64,000 nt of DNA, taken from contig NZ_FOFF01000045.1 of NCBI RefSeq assembly GCF_900110755.1, positions 1 to 64,000 of the forward strand. Direction: 5' to 3'. The stretch is from Streptomyces sp. yr375 (lineage in GTDB: Bacteria > Actinomycetota > Actinomycetes > Streptomycetales > Streptomycetaceae). This document shows positions 1-8,822 of this stretch, in pieces. The notes under the pieces were generated by a model. The model did no database searches. It had not been told where the DNA came from and was given only the letters and a program-made list of their open reading frames with translations. Made by a program: the position numbers and the translations under genes. The stretch's first letter is position 1. Each line of letters opens with the position of its first letter.

Positions 1-2163
1 CTGCCCGTGCCCGGACGGCTGCGGGCCGTGCTGCTGGAGCAGGTGCGTACGCTGCCCGAGACGGTGCGGCACACGCTCCTCGTCACGAGCGCCGCCGCCC
101 GCCCCAGCCTCACCCTGCTGCGCGCCGCCGGGCTCCGCGACCCCGCCGCCGACCTCGCGGCGGCCGAACGGCTCGGTGTCGCGACGGCCGACCCCTGCGG
201 AGCCATACGTTTCCGGCATCCGCTGCTGCGCGCCGCCGTCTACGCCGACGCTCCGGAGTACGGCCGCAGGCAGGCGCACGTCCTGCTGGCCCGTACGGTC
301 ACCGAGCCCGTCGAGCAGGCCCGCCACCTCGCGCTCGCCCACCCGCACGAGGACGAGACCACCGCCCGCACACTCATGTCCGCGGCGGAGTCCGCACGCC
401 GCGACGGCGCACCCGACGCCGCCTTCGAACTGGCCGAACTCGCCGCCCGGCGAACTCCCGGCGACCGCCTCGCGGATCGCGCCGTCCGGCTGCTGGCCGC
501 GGCCGAGTACGCGTGCGACGCCGGGCAACTGGAGGAGGCGGAGCGGGCGGCCGGGACCGTCCTCGCCGAGTCGGGCTCCGCACGGCAGCGGGTGCGGGCC
601 CGGCTGATCCTGCTGCGCAACGCCGGGCAGGCCCTGGAGGGCACCCGCGACCTGATCGAGGAAGGCCTGCGGGACGCCGGCGGCGACCCGGAGGCCGAAG
701 CATGGCTGCACCACTGGGCGGCCGTACGCGGCCTGCTGTGCGGGGAGTTGGCGCAGGCGGCCCGGCATGCCCAGCGCGCCGCCCGGCAGGCGGCCGTGGC
801 CGGCGACACGGACACCCGGATCGGGGCGCTCGCCACCCTCGCCCGGGTGCGCTCCCTGGCCGGGGAGCCGGTCGCCGCCGACGCCGCGCTCGAGGAGGCG
901 CTCGCCCTACTCGGCGGCGCCGACGCCGGCCCGGAGAGCTGGGGACTGATCCGGATGCGGGCCATCCTCGCCCTGGACTCCGACAAGGTCACCGAGGCCG
1001 GGGAGCAGGTCGCCCGGCTCCTCGCGAGGATCGGCGAGTTCGCCGGGGTCGAGGAGGTCATGGCGACCCTGGTCGCGCTGACCCGTATCCAGGTGCGCTC
1101 CGGGCACTGCCGGGAGGCGCTGCGCACCGCCGCCCGCTGCTCGCGCGCCCTGACCGAGACGGGCGTACAGGCGGCCCCCGCGCTGTACGCGGCGGCGCTC
1201 GCGGCGACCGCGGGCGGCAGCGCCGACGAGGCCCGCCACCTCGCCGAGCAGGCGGTACGGGCCTGTGAGGCCAACGGCGACCGGCTGTTCCTGCTGCGCG
1301 CCCTGGCGGTGCTCGGGCAGGCCGAGCTGCTCGCCGGCGACCCGCGGGGGGCGGCGGCCGCGGTCGAGGCACTGGAGCGCGTCAGGGAACTCGGCGCGGC
1401 GATGGGGGCCGCCGACCCGCCGTTGCTGCACTGGTCCAGCGACCTGGCCGAAGCCCTGGTCGTCCTCGGCGACACGGACACGGCCGGGGCGGTGATCCGG
1501 GAGGCCCGCGCGCGGGCGTCCGGCGACGCGCCCGGGAGCGTACTGGCGGCTCTGGAGCGGGCGGAAGGGCTGCGGGAGGCGGGGCTCGGCCGGGCGAAGG
1601 AGGGGGCGCTGCTGCTGCGTACCGCCGTGGAGCGGCTGCGGCGGCTTCCGCTGCCCGTGGAGCTGGTGCGCACGCTGGTCGCGCTCGGCGCGGTCGAGCG
1701 CCGCGCGCGCCACCGGAACGCGGCGCGGGCCGTCCTCGGCGAGGCCCTGGAGACTGCGACGCGGATCGGCGCGGCGCCGCTGGCGGCCCGCGCCAGGGAC
1801 GAACGGGCGCGGCTGGAAGCCGGGGAGCGCGGCGGTGAGGCGGGCGCGGGCGGGCCCGAACTCACCCCCAGTGAGGCCAGGATCGCCGGGCTTGTCGGCG
1901 GCGGGGCCACCAACCGGGAGGTCGCCGCGGAGTTGTTCATCAGCGTCAAGACGGTGGAGGGCGCGCTGTCGCGGGTCTACCGCAAGTTCGGGGTCCGCTC
2001 GCGCACCGCGCTCGCCCACGCGATGACGGTCGCCGTCCTCGCGGCCGGGGCGGCGGCGACCGTGGATTCCGCCGACGACGACCAAGTCAAGCCCCCGACC
2101 CAGGCGGTGATGACGAGTCAGCCCGATCCCGGTCGAACTTCCCGTACCCGACAACGCCGTTGA
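1..2163 (+). CDS. LuxR-family (LAL-type) transcriptional regulator, C-terminal part
   Basis: The frame is open from base 1, so the gene starts to the left; 720 residues are visible. They comprise a long alpha-helical, Ala/Glu/Arg-rich TPR-like array and a C-terminal LuxR-type helix-turn-helix at about visible residues 620-680 (ELTPSEARIAGLV, then NREVAAELFISVKTVE). This is the layout of large ATP-binding LuxR (LAL) regulators, whose N-terminal AAA/NACHT ATPase with Walker motifs would be in the missing part. The recognition helix SVKTVEGALSRVYRKFGVRSR is intact. Such proteins often activate secondary-metabolism or sugar-use operons, but no target can be assigned here. The product ends with an unrelated charged tail of about 40 residues. 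Confidence 0.85.
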   Translation: MPVPGRLRAVLLEQVRTLPETVRHTLLVTSAAARPSLTLLRAAGLRDPAADLAAAERLGVATADPCGAIRFRHPLLRAAVYADAPEYGRRQAHVLLARTVTEPVEQARHLALAHPHEDETTARTLMSAAESARRDGAPDAAFELAELAARRTPGDRLADRAVRLLAAAEYACDAGQLEEAERAAGTVLAESGSARQRVRARLILLRNAGQALEGTRDLIEEGLRDAGGDPEAEAWLHHWAAVRGLLCGELAQAARHAQRAARQAAVAGDTDTRIGALATLARVRSLAGEPVAADAALEEALALLGGADAGPESWGLIRMRAILALDSDKVTEAGEQVARLLARIGEFAGVEEVMATLVALTRIQVRSGHCREALRTAARCSRALTETGVQAAPALYAAALAATAGGSADEARHLAEQAVRACEANGDRLFLLRALAVLGQAELLAGDPRGAAAAVEALERVRELGAAMGAADPPLLHWSSDLAEALVVLGDTDTAGAVIREARARASGDAPGSVLAALERAEGLREAGLGRAKEGALLLRTAVERLRRLPLPVELVRTLVALGAVERRARHRNAARAVLGEALETATRIGAAPLAARARDERARLEAGERGGEAGAGGPELTPSEARIAGLVGGGATNREVAAELFISVKTVEGALSRVYRKFGVRSRTALAHAMTVAVLAAGAAATVDSADDDQVKPPTQAVMTSQPDPGRTSRTRQRR

Positions 2164-2224
2164 CGTGACATGCGCCGTTAACACGTGACGCAAGGGTTCC
2201 CCCGCTTATGCGGGTGGGGCCGGT

Positions 2225-2440
2225 GTTCCTACGGTGAAGCCGTTCCCCTTCCGGGACACCACCCCACTCTCCGCCGACCTCGGCTTCGCCAACCCCGCCC
2301 TCTACGCGGCGAACGGCACCGGCTTCCACGACATCACCAGCGGCAGCAACGGCGCCTACTCCGCGGCCACCGGCTGGGACTTCACCACCGGCTGGGGCTC
2401 GTACAACGCCGCGACCCTCGCGAAGAAGCTGCTCGGCTGA
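2225..2440 (+). pseudogene. Remnant of a sedolisin-family (S53) serine peptidase
   Basis: About 70 codons encode LGFANPALYAANG, then GFHDITSGSNG and GWDFTTGWGS. This matches the calcium-binding C-terminal end of S53 peptidases (kumamolisin/sedolisin type). The rest of the catalytic domain, including the GTSAxxP serine motif, is absent, and the upstream sequence is the unrelated 3' end of the LuxR gene. It is therefore a truncated relic rather than a functional gene. A GTG at 2234 could start a 68-residue peptide, but there is no clear ribosome-binding site. Confidence 0.75.
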
Positions 2441-2468
2441 CCTCAACGGCCGAAGGGCACCCACCTAA

Positions 2469-2500
2469 AGCGCGGGCCGGGATCACTCCCGGCCCGCGCT
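2469..2500. terminator. Perfect 14-bp inverted repeat, bidirectional terminator
   Basis: Arms AGCGCGGGCCGGGA and TCCCGGCCCGCGCT are perfectly complementary with a 4-base loop. The hairpin lies between the plus-strand protease relic and the minus-strand membrane-protein gene, so it can end transcription from both sides. It lacks a long U-tract, as is usual in Streptomyces. Confidence 0.8.
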
Positions 2501-2548
2501 GCGGTGCGTGCGGGTGTGCGGGTCTGCGACGCGTGTGATGCGGCGGAA

Positions 2549-2983
2549 TCAGAAGAGGACGCTGCTTTGGGCCTTGGCGAAGCCGGCGAGCAGGACGGCG
2601 AAGCCGCCTATCTCGCCGAGTATCAGGGTGAGCAGGACGAACAGATGGCCGCGCGGCGGGTTGTGCATCTGGTTGTCGGTTCCGCCCTGCACCGCGAGCC
2701 GGATGTAGTTTCCGATGGTCCCCACGAACAGCAGGATGATCACGGTGGCCGCGGTCCCGTTGACCGTGGCCGACCAGCCGGAGAACTGGACGAGGACGGC
2801 GATGAGTTGGGTCGCGAACGCGTACAGCAGCGCGGAGCGATGAGCGACGTCGACGTAGGGATGGGCACGGCCGTCCGGCGAGCCGGTCATGGCGAACCAC
2901 TTCCAGACACCGAGGAACAGTGCCAGCAGGAAGATGAGTCCGGAGGCCAGCAGCGCCCATGCTGTGGCTGTGTGAAGGGTCAT
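2549..2983 (-). CDS. Small integral membrane protein, four predicted helices
   Basis: The 144-residue product has hydrophobic segments at about residues 8-28, 49-70, 75-95 and 112-135, separated by short polar loops such as NPPRG. I do not recognise a named family; function is unknown. The start at 2983 is chosen over an upstream in-frame codon (3031) because a GGAG sits about 7 bases before this ATG and the first helix then begins near the N-terminus. It faces the LuxR/protease relic and appears monocistronic, with a strong hairpin just beyond its stop. Short length and even helix spacing suggest a small pore-like or accessory membrane protein, but that is inference. Confidence 0.7.
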   Translation of the reverse strand: MTLHTATAWALLASGLIFLLALFLGVWKWFAMTGSPDGRAHPYVDVAHRSALLYAFATQLIAVLVQFSGWSATVNGTAATVIILLFVGTIGNYIRLAVQGGTDNQMHNPPRGHLFVLLTLILGEIGGFAVLLAGFAKAQSSVLF

Positions 2984-3236
2984 CAAAGTCTCCAAGTGAG
3001 GGCAGGCGAGACGGCCCGAAGAAACGGGCACAGGAGGGAGGTTCGCGTCACGTCCACGCGTGGGGCGGCTCCCGCAAGGCGTGCCACCGGGTCGGGGCAG
3101 ACGGCATCAGCGGCCATCACATTACCCGAGGCCGGAAGTTGACCCTCGATCAGACTCTCGACCCTCCAGCGAAGCCGCCGGTCAGGTCGTCTCTCCCCCC
3201 CTTACGCCGGTCTCTACGCCCGTCTCTGCGTCGTCC

Positions 3237-4415
3237 TCAGGCCGCCGGACTGGTTCCCGTCCTGGTCGGCGGGGTTTCAGGGGTGTGGGGGTAGGCGGCT
3301 GTGCGGTGTTGGAAGGAGAGGATCTTCGGGTTCTGGATGTTGCCGTCGCGGATCTCGATGGCCTTCTTGACCGTGACGTCGGCGTCCCAGGCCGCCGGGC
3401 CGCTCATGACCTTGCGCAGGTAGGGCAGCAGCGCCTCGCTGATCTCCCAGGTGGCGGAGTTCCACAGGTGGGACGGGCTGTGGTCCACCGCGTAGTAGTG
3501 GCACCCCGGGCCGACCGTGGACATCGGGTCGCCGAAGCCGCTCGGGCGGGCCCACTCGAAGCCCATGCCCTCGTCGCAGGCGACGTCGATGAAGAAGGTG
3601 CCCGGCCGGAAGAGGGCGAGGTCCTCGTCGGTGACGAACATGAGCGGCGCGTCGGTGTCCTGGAGAACGCAGTTGACGATGATGTCGAACCCGGCCAGGT
3701 ACTCCGCCAGCGGCACGGAACCGGCCGCGGTGACGGCCCGCAGCTTCGAGGGATCGTCCGCCTCCTCCTCGAAGTGGCCCATCACGACCGACGGCATCGG
3801 CGAGGCCACCGCCGCCGCCGCGCGCTGGGTGAGGACCGTGACGTCGGAGACCCCCATGGCGCCCAGGCCCGTGACCGCTCCGCGCGCCGTCGCGCCGAAG
3901 CTGATGACCACCGCGCGCAGCCGACGCCCGTAACTGCCGGTCAGCCCGCCGAGCTGGAGGGCGTGCAGCACCGAGCAGTAGCCGGCGAGTTCGTTGTTCT
4001 TGTGGAACACATGGACGCTGAAAGCGCCCGTGGAGGTCCAGTGGTTCATGGCCTCCCAGGCGATCAGGGTCAGCCGTCGGTCGATGGCGATCTGCGTCAT
4101 CTTCTCGTCCTGCACGCAGTGCGGCCAGCCCCACAGCACCTGGCCCTCGCGCAGCTCGGCGATGTCCTCGTGCATCGGCTTGGGCAGCAGCAGGACGTCG
4201 CACTCGGCGACGAGGCGTTCGCGGGAGCGCAGGCCCGCCACGAGTGGTCGCAGCGCGTCGTCGGCGACGCCGAAGCGTCGGCCGTAGCCCTGCTCGAGGA
4301 AGATCCTCGCGCGGACGTCCGGGGCGATCCGGTCGAGGTGGCGGGGGTGCAGCGGCAGACGGAACTCGTTCTCCTTGTGAGAGGAGGCAAGCACTCCGAG
4401 ACTCATCAGACTCAT
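3237..4415 (-). CDS. N5-(carboxyethyl)ornithine synthase / alanine dehydrogenase-like oxidoreductase
   Basis: The 392-residue protein resembles the AlaDh/PNT fold family. The N-terminal half has the substrate-domain signature GVLASSHKENEFRLPLHP, and the middle has a Rossmann segment (VVISFGATARGAV). Lactococcal N5-(carboxyethyl)ornithine synthase, which reductively condenses pyruvate with ornithine, is the nearest named relative I can suggest; the true substrate is unknown. The glycine loop reads GATARG rather than a clean GxGxxG, so nucleotide binding may be altered. Two near-equivalent starts exist (4415 and 4406); neither has a strong Shine-Dalgarno sequence. It is divergent from the flavin oxidoreductase at 4716 across about 300 bases, suggesting shared control. 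Confidence 0.65.
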   Translation of the reverse strand: MSLMSLGVLASSHKENEFRLPLHPRHLDRIAPDVRARIFLEQGYGRRFGVADDALRPLVAGLRSRERLVAECDVLLLPKPMHEDIAELREGQVLWGWPHCVQDEKMTQIAIDRRLTLIAWEAMNHWTSTGAFSVHVFHKNNELAGYCSVLHALQLGGLTGSYGRRLRAVVISFGATARGAVTGLGAMGVSDVTVLTQRAAAAVASPMPSVVMGHFEEEADDPSKLRAVTAAGSVPLAEYLAGFDIIVNCVLQDTDAPLMFVTDEDLALFRPGTFFIDVACDEGMGFEWARPSGFGDPMSTVGPGCHYYAVDHSPSHLWNSATWEISEALLPYLRKVMSGPAAWDADVTVKKAIEIRDGNIQNPKILSFQHRTAAYPHTPETPPTRTGTSPAA

Positions 4416-4715
4416 GTGGGGCGGCTCATTTCCGACCGGACGCGATGCGTCCGGCATTGCCGTTCCCCGAGGGCGACGCCGAAACGGAGACGGCGTGCGA
4501 GGTGCGCTCGGTACTGCCACCGTACTCCCGTCCCGGCGACTCCGGTGAGGTCAGAGGCCTGGACGGCGTTCCTGGTGGGCCGGTGCGAAGGGCTTCGGGA
4601 CCATACCTGACAATTGACGCGTAAACGCGACCCGAACACCGTTCGGGTGGTCGAACATGCCCGGCCCGCCCGACCCTCCCCCCTTCCCTCCCCACGACAG
4701 AAGGACTCCGCGCCG

Positions 4716-5909
4716 ATGAAACTCGACATGTTCAGCGAGATCCAGGACCCGCGACCGTGGTCCCCGGACCACGAGCACACCCGCATCACGGAGGCGCTGG
4801 AGCAGGCCAGGCTCGCCGACGAGCTGGGCTACGGCTGCTGGTGGCAGGTCGAGCACCACGGCGCCGAGGAGCACAGCCTCTCCTCGGCGCCCGAGCTCTT
4901 CCTCGCCGCCCTCTCCCAGCAGACCCGGCGGATACGGCTCGGCCACGCCGCCGTCCTCGCCCCCACCGCCATCAACCACCCCATCCGCATCGCCGAACGG
5001 GCCGCCATGCTCGACCACCTGAGCAACGGCCGGGTGGAAATGGGCCTGACCCGGTCGACGGCGCCCGAGTGGCGGCTGTTCGGCATCGACCCGGCGGGGG
5101 TCCGCGACCAGGTCGCCGACACGTTTCGCCAGGTGCCCCGGATGTGGGCCGGCGACACCACCGTCACCGGCGGTGTCCCGGTGCTGCCCGCGCCCTACCA
5201 GCGCCCGCACCCGCCGCTGTGGCAGGCGGCCTCCACCCCCGCCTCGTTCGAGGAGGCCGGGCGGCGCGGGGTCGGGGTGCTCGGCACCACGCTGTGGGAG
5301 CCGCTCGACCGGGTGCGGCGGCTGGTCGAGCTGTACCGGACGGCCGCCGCCGACTGCCGGGAACCGGTCGGCGCGTTCGTCAACGACCAGGTCGCCTTCT
5401 TCACCTTCGTGCACTGCGCCGAGACCGACGAACAGGCCATGCGCGACGGCGCGGCAGCCGCGGCCGCCTGGTACACGGCCCGGGCGCTGGTCTTCTTCGA
5501 GGCCGCCGAGGCGTTCGTCGAGAACATGGCCCGCGAGCAGGCGCTCGTCGACGCCCCGGACGGTGGCGGTCTGGCCGGCGCCTTCCTGCGCGCCGAGTCC
5601 GCGGCGTACGGCGGCCCGAACCGCGCCCAACTGGCCATCGGCCGCATCCTCCAGGGCGAGACCGTCCCCGACGACGAGCTCTTCGAGGCCCTCAGCGAAC
5701 AGGACTCCCTGATCGTCGGCAGCCCCGAGACCTGCCGCAAGAAGCTCCGCGCCTACGCCGACCTGGGCATCGACCGCCTCATGTGCTTCCAGCAGGTGGG
5801 CGCCCTGCCCCACGAGAGCGTCCTGCGCAGCATGCGGCTGATCGGGGACCTGATCCCGGAGTTCGACAGCGAACCCGCCGTCACGCCTGCCGTCACGCCT
5901 CTCGGCTGA
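4716..5909 (+). CDS. LLM-class (luciferase-like) flavin-dependent oxidoreductase
   Basis: The 397-residue product has the bacterial luciferase/LLM TIM-barrel layout: N-terminal MKLDMFSEIQ, the EHH segment in WWQVEHHGAEEH, LAPTAINHPIRIAE, and the C-terminal IVGSPETCRKKLRAYADLGID element typical of the family. Members use FMNH2 or F420 for monooxygenation or hydride transfer; the substrate cannot be read from sequence. The ATG at 4716 is preferred over an in-frame upstream codon (4614) because it is preceded by AAGGA and begins the conserved barrel. It is divergent from the carboxyethylornithine-synthase-like gene and followed by a hairpin terminator. The last residues (a VTPAVTP repeat) are low complexity. 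Confidence 0.85.
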   Translation: MKLDMFSEIQDPRPWSPDHEHTRITEALEQARLADELGYGCWWQVEHHGAEEHSLSSAPELFLAALSQQTRRIRLGHAAVLAPTAINHPIRIAERAAMLDHLSNGRVEMGLTRSTAPEWRLFGIDPAGVRDQVADTFRQVPRMWAGDTTVTGGVPVLPAPYQRPHPPLWQAASTPASFEEAGRRGVGVLGTTLWEPLDRVRRLVELYRTAAADCREPVGAFVNDQVAFFTFVHCAETDEQAMRDGAAAAAAWYTARALVFFEAAEAFVENMAREQALVDAPDGGGLAGAFLRAESAAYGGPNRAQLAIGRILQGETVPDDELFEALSEQDSLIVGSPETCRKKLRAYADLGIDRLMCFQQVGALPHESVLRSMRLIGDLIPEFDSEPAVTPAVTPLG

Positions 5910-5938
5910 CGAACACGTCCAGCGCTGTCGGGTCGGCG

Positions 5939-5973
5939 AGCGGCCCCGGTCCATCACATCGGCCGGGGCCGCT
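5939..5973. terminator. Hairpin terminator between convergent genes
   Basis: AGCGGCCCCGG (5939-5949) pairs with CCGGGGCCGCT (5963-5973) across a 13-base loop. It sits between the end of the plus-strand oxidoreductase and the end of the minus-strand small membrane protein. Confidence 0.7.
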
Positions 5974-6019
5974 GGTCCTGGGGTTGCGCGTCGAACTCGG
6001 CGCACGGTGAGCGACGGAC

Positions 6020-6256
6020 TCACGGAGCAACGGACTCGCGCCGTTCCCTTGTGGAGGCGCGTCGGAGGTGGAGCCGTCTGCGTGAGCGCGCGCTGTGGGG
6101 ATCCGTCGGGGCCGGCGGTCCCAGGACCGGTGTCCCGGAGCGGCCGTAGTGGAAGGCGACGACGCGCGCGCCGCGCTGCGTGTTGAGCATGTGGATGAGG
6201 AGCACCCCGAGCGCGATCATCGCCAGGATCACGATCACGGTCACGAACGTCACCAT
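6020..6256 (-). CDS. Small single-pass membrane protein
   Basis: A 78-residue product with one N-terminal hydrophobic helix (VTFVTVIVILAMIALGVLLI) and an Arg-rich C-terminal tail (RRRLHLRRASTRERRE), so probably anchored with a cytoplasmic basic tail. The ATG at 6256 is preceded by AAGGTGAGG, a strong ribosome-binding site; the longer reading frame upstream has atypical composition and no such signal. Function is unknown. It diverges from the cobalamin riboswitch and importer operon. Confidence 0.6.
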   Translation of the reverse strand: MVTFVTVIVILAMIALGVLLIHMLNTQRGARVVAFHYGRSGTPVLGPPAPTDPHSARSRRRLHLRRASTRERRESVAP

Positions 6257-6424
6257 CGTCCTCACCTTCCCGTCGGCTGGTACGGCGGCGCGGTGGCCAT
6301 CAACCGGGGGTTGCTTCGAGCCTACTCCCCGGGCTGGGCCGACGGAGCGGACCGCAGCCGAAACGGCCGGTCCAGGCCCCCGGTGCGCCTGTGGTAGCTT
6401 GCCGAAGCCAGTCGTACCCATGTG

Positions 6425-6582
6425 CGTATTTGTACGTGCACGGGTCAGGGAATCCGGTGTGAATCCGGAGCTGACGCGCAGCGGTGAGGGCGACGGGCGG
6501 GGCACTGGCCACTGGAGCGCGAGCGCGGTCCGGGAAGGCGTCTCGTCCGGTTGACCCCGAGTCCGAAGACCTGCTGGCGGCC
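6425..6582 (+). promoter_or_regulatory. Cobalamin riboswitch (leader of the BtuF-type importer operon)
   Basis: The conserved core reads GGGAATCCGGTGTGAATCCGG followed by GCTGACGCGCAGCGGT. The distal B12 box is GAGTCCGAAGACCTGCTGG at about 6559-6577. Both elements have family spacing and orientation and lie about 80 bases before the GTG of the lipoprotein gene. Riboswitches of this class repress downstream genes when adenosylcobalamin is abundant, which supports a vitamin B12 or cobalt role for this importer. The outer helix limits are approximate. Confidence 0.85.
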
Positions 6583-6660
6583 TCCGACGTCGGAAGACGG
6601 CCGGGGGAGCACCGTACGACCGGGCTTCGCGCAAGGGCCCTCGACGCCGAAGGAAGTTCC

Positions 6661-7758
6661 GTGCCGCTCGCACGCCCCGTCCCCCCTGCCCGTCCGGTCC
6701 GTCCTGCCGTGCTGTTCCTGGCCGGGGCGCTGCTGCTGACCGGCTGCGGGGGTTCGACCGCCACCACCGGCTCGTCCGGCTCGTCCGGCTCGTCCGGCTC
6801 GTCCGGCTCGTCGGCCAAGGGCTCGGGATCCGGCGGTTATCCGGTCACGCTCGACAACTGTGGGCGGAAGGTCCGCGTCGACGGGCCGCCGAAGCGGGCG
6901 GTCTCCCTCAACCAGGGCACGACCGAGATCATGCTGTCCCTCGGGCTGGCCGACCGGATGGCGGGCACCGCCACCTGGACCGACCCGGTGGCGAAGGGGC
7001 TGGAGAAGGCCAACGCGAAGGTGAAGCGGCTGGCCGACCTGGCCCCCTCCTTCGAGAAGGTCCTGGACGCCGAGCCCGACTTCGTCGCCTCCTCCTTCGC
7101 CTCCACCCTCGGCAAGGGCGGCGTCGCCACCCGCGAGCAGTTCGAGAAGCTCGGCGTGCCCACCTACCTCTCCCCCTCCGACTGCGTCGGCAAGGACAAC
7201 ACCGGCGACGGCGACGGCTCGCGCGCCGAGCCGCTCACCATGGACGCGGTCTACGGCGAAGTCACCGACCTGGCCAGGATCTTCGGCGTCGAGGAACGCG
7301 GCACGAAGCTCGTCGCCGGTCTCAAGGCCCGGGTGGCCAAGGCCGTCTCTGGGCTCGACGCCAAGGACGTCACCCTCATGTACTGGTTCGCCAACTCCCA
7401 GTCCCCGTATCTGGCGGGCTGCTGCGGCGCGCCCGGCATCATCACCCGCGAACTCGGCGCGAAGAACGCCTTCGAGGACAACCACGACGAGTGGCCCCAG
7501 GTCAACTGGGAGACGGTCGCCGACCGCGACCCCGACGTCCTGGTCATCGGCGACCTTAGCCGTAAGCAGGAGACGGCCGAGACCGCCGCGAAGAAGATCG
7601 ATTTCCTGGAGTCCGACCCGGTCACGAAGAACATGACGGCGGTGAAGAAGAAGCGGTACGTGCTGCTGTCCGGGCAGGCCATGAACCCGACGATCCGGAC
7701 CGTCGAGGGCGTGGAGAAGGTGGCGGCGGCGCTGCGCGAGTACGGCCTCGGGGGATGA
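6661..7758 (+). CDS. btuF: ABC transporter substrate-binding lipoprotein, BtuF/FecB-like
   Basis: The 365-residue product has a lipoprotein signal peptide with lipobox LTGC (Cys about residue 29), a Ser/Gly linker made of SSG repeats, then a FecB/BtuF fold from YPVTLDNCGRKVRVDGPPKR onward (RAVSLNQGTTEIMLSLG, then VLVIGDLS). It would capture cobalamin (or a cobinamide-like corrinoid) outside the membrane for the permease and ATPase that follow. The GTG at 6661 is preferred because GAAGGAAG lies 6-7 bases upstream and it begins the signal peptide; an in-frame ATG at 6484 falls inside the riboswitch. Its stop overlaps the next start (ATGA). Ligand assignment rests on the riboswitch; iron-siderophore proteins share this fold. 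Confidence 0.85.
   Translation: MPLARPVPPARPVRPAVLFLAGALLLTGCGGSTATTGSSGSSGSSGSSGSSAKGSGSGGYPVTLDNCGRKVRVDGPPKRAVSLNQGTTEIMLSLGLADRMAGTATWTDPVAKGLEKANAKVKRLADLAPSFEKVLDAEPDFVASSFASTLGKGGVATREQFEKLGVPTYLSPSDCVGKDNTGDGDGSRAEPLTMDAVYGEVTDLARIFGVEERGTKLVAGLKARVAKAVSGLDAKDVTLMYWFANSQSPYLAGCCGAPGIITRELGAKNAFEDNHDEWPQVNWETVADRDPDVLVIGDLSRKQETAETAAKKIDFLESDPVTKNMTAVKKKRYVLLSGQAMNPTIRTVEGVEKVAAALREYGLGG
6772..6807 (+). repeat. Four tandem TCGTCCGGC units in the lipoprotein linker
   Basis: Four exact 9-bp copies, followed by a degenerate one, encode the (SSG)n linker just after the lipobox. The tract is a candidate for length variation between strains; it would change only tether length. Confidence 0.8.
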
Positions 7759-8822
7759 CCGACGACGCCTTGCCGACCGCGACCCCGGCCGCGCCCTCGG
7801 CGGCGGTGCGCGGGCTGCGGGGCGCGCTGCTGTGGGCGACGGGGCTCGCGCTGCTGTCGCTGTCCGTCGCCGTGGCGATCACCATCGGCCCGGCCGACAT
7901 CGCCGTCGGTGACGTGTGGGCGACGGTGGCCGCCCATCTCGGCTGGGGGCACGCGGAGTTGACGCCGATCCGGGACGGGATCGTATGGAATCTGCGGCTG
8001 CCGCGCACGCTGCTGGCCGCCGTGTGCGGGGCCGGGCTCGCCGTGTGCGGCGCGGTGATGCAGTCGCTGCTGCGCAACCCGCTCGCCGACCCGTTCGTCC
8101 TCGGCGTCTCCTCCGGGGCCTCGACCGGCGCGGTCCTGGTCGTCGTCCTCGGTGTGGGCGGCGGTGTCCTGTCGGTGTCCGGGGGCGCGTTCCTGGGCGC
8201 TGCGCTCTCCTTCGCGCTGGTGCTGCTGCTCAGCCACACCCTCGGCGGCACCACGGACCAGGTGGTGCTCGCCGGGGTGGCGGCCATGCAACTGTTCTCC
8301 GCGCTCACCTCGTTCGTGATCCTGACGGCAGCCGACGCGGAGACCACGCGCGGGGTGCTGTTCTGGCTGCTCGGCTCGCTCAGCGGGGCCGACTGGAGCG
8401 AAGTGGGCGTGGGCCTCGCGGTCCTGGTGGCGACGCTGCTGGTGTGCGTCGGCCACGCGACGACACTGGACGCCTTCGCGTTCGGGCAGGACGCGGCCGC
8501 CTCGCTGGGCGTGCACGTGGCACGCACCCGGCTGATCCTGCTGTGCGCGACCGCCCTGCTGACGGCCACCCTGGTCAGCTCGGCCGGGGCGATCGGCTTC
8601 GTCGGCCTCGTCCTGCCGCACGCCACCCGTGCGCTGACCGGCCCCGGGCACACCCGGCTGCTGCCGGCCACCGCGCTGGCCGGGGCGGTGTTCCTGGTCT
8701 GGGTGGACACCCTCGCCCGAACCGTCCTGGACCCGCAGGAGGTGCCGGTGGGCGTGGTGACCTCGCTGATCGGCGTCCCGGCGTTCGTCCTCGTGCTGTA
8801 CCGGACCAGGAGTACGCGATGA
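7755..8822 (+). CDS. btuC: FecCD/BtuC-type ABC permease
   Basis: A 355-residue polytopic membrane protein of the FecCD family. It has the conserved LRLPRTLLAAVCGAGLAVCG region after the first helix, a motif region LRNPLADPFVLGVSSGAS, and the ATPase-contact segment GAIGFVGLVLPHATR. About ten membrane helices are expected. It starts with an ATG overlapping the stop of the binding-protein gene by 4 bases and ends in a 4-base overlap with the ATPase gene, indicating translational coupling. Together these three genes make a complete BtuFCD-like importer. Iron-siderophore permeases are similar, so substrate assignment rests on the riboswitch. Confidence 0.88.
   Translation: MTDDALPTATPAAPSAAVRGLRGALLWATGLALLSLSVAVAITIGPADIAVGDVWATVAAHLGWGHAELTPIRDGIVWNLRLPRTLLAAVCGAGLAVCGAVMQSLLRNPLADPFVLGVSSGASTGAVLVVVLGVGGGVLSVSGGAFLGAALSFALVLLLSHTLGGTTDQVVLAGVAAMQLFSALTSFVILTAADAETTRGVLFWLLGSLSGADWSEVGVGLAVLVATLLVCVGHATTLDAFAFGQDAAASLGVHVARTRLILLCATALLTATLVSSAGAIGFVGLVLPHATRALTGPGHTRLLPATALAGAVFLVWVDTLARTVLDPQEVPVGVVTSLIGVPAFVLVLYRTRSTR

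Noticed and set aside
2199..2226. CRISPR array
   Set aside because: Only one repeat-like unit is present, with no second repeat, spacer or cas gene in the window.
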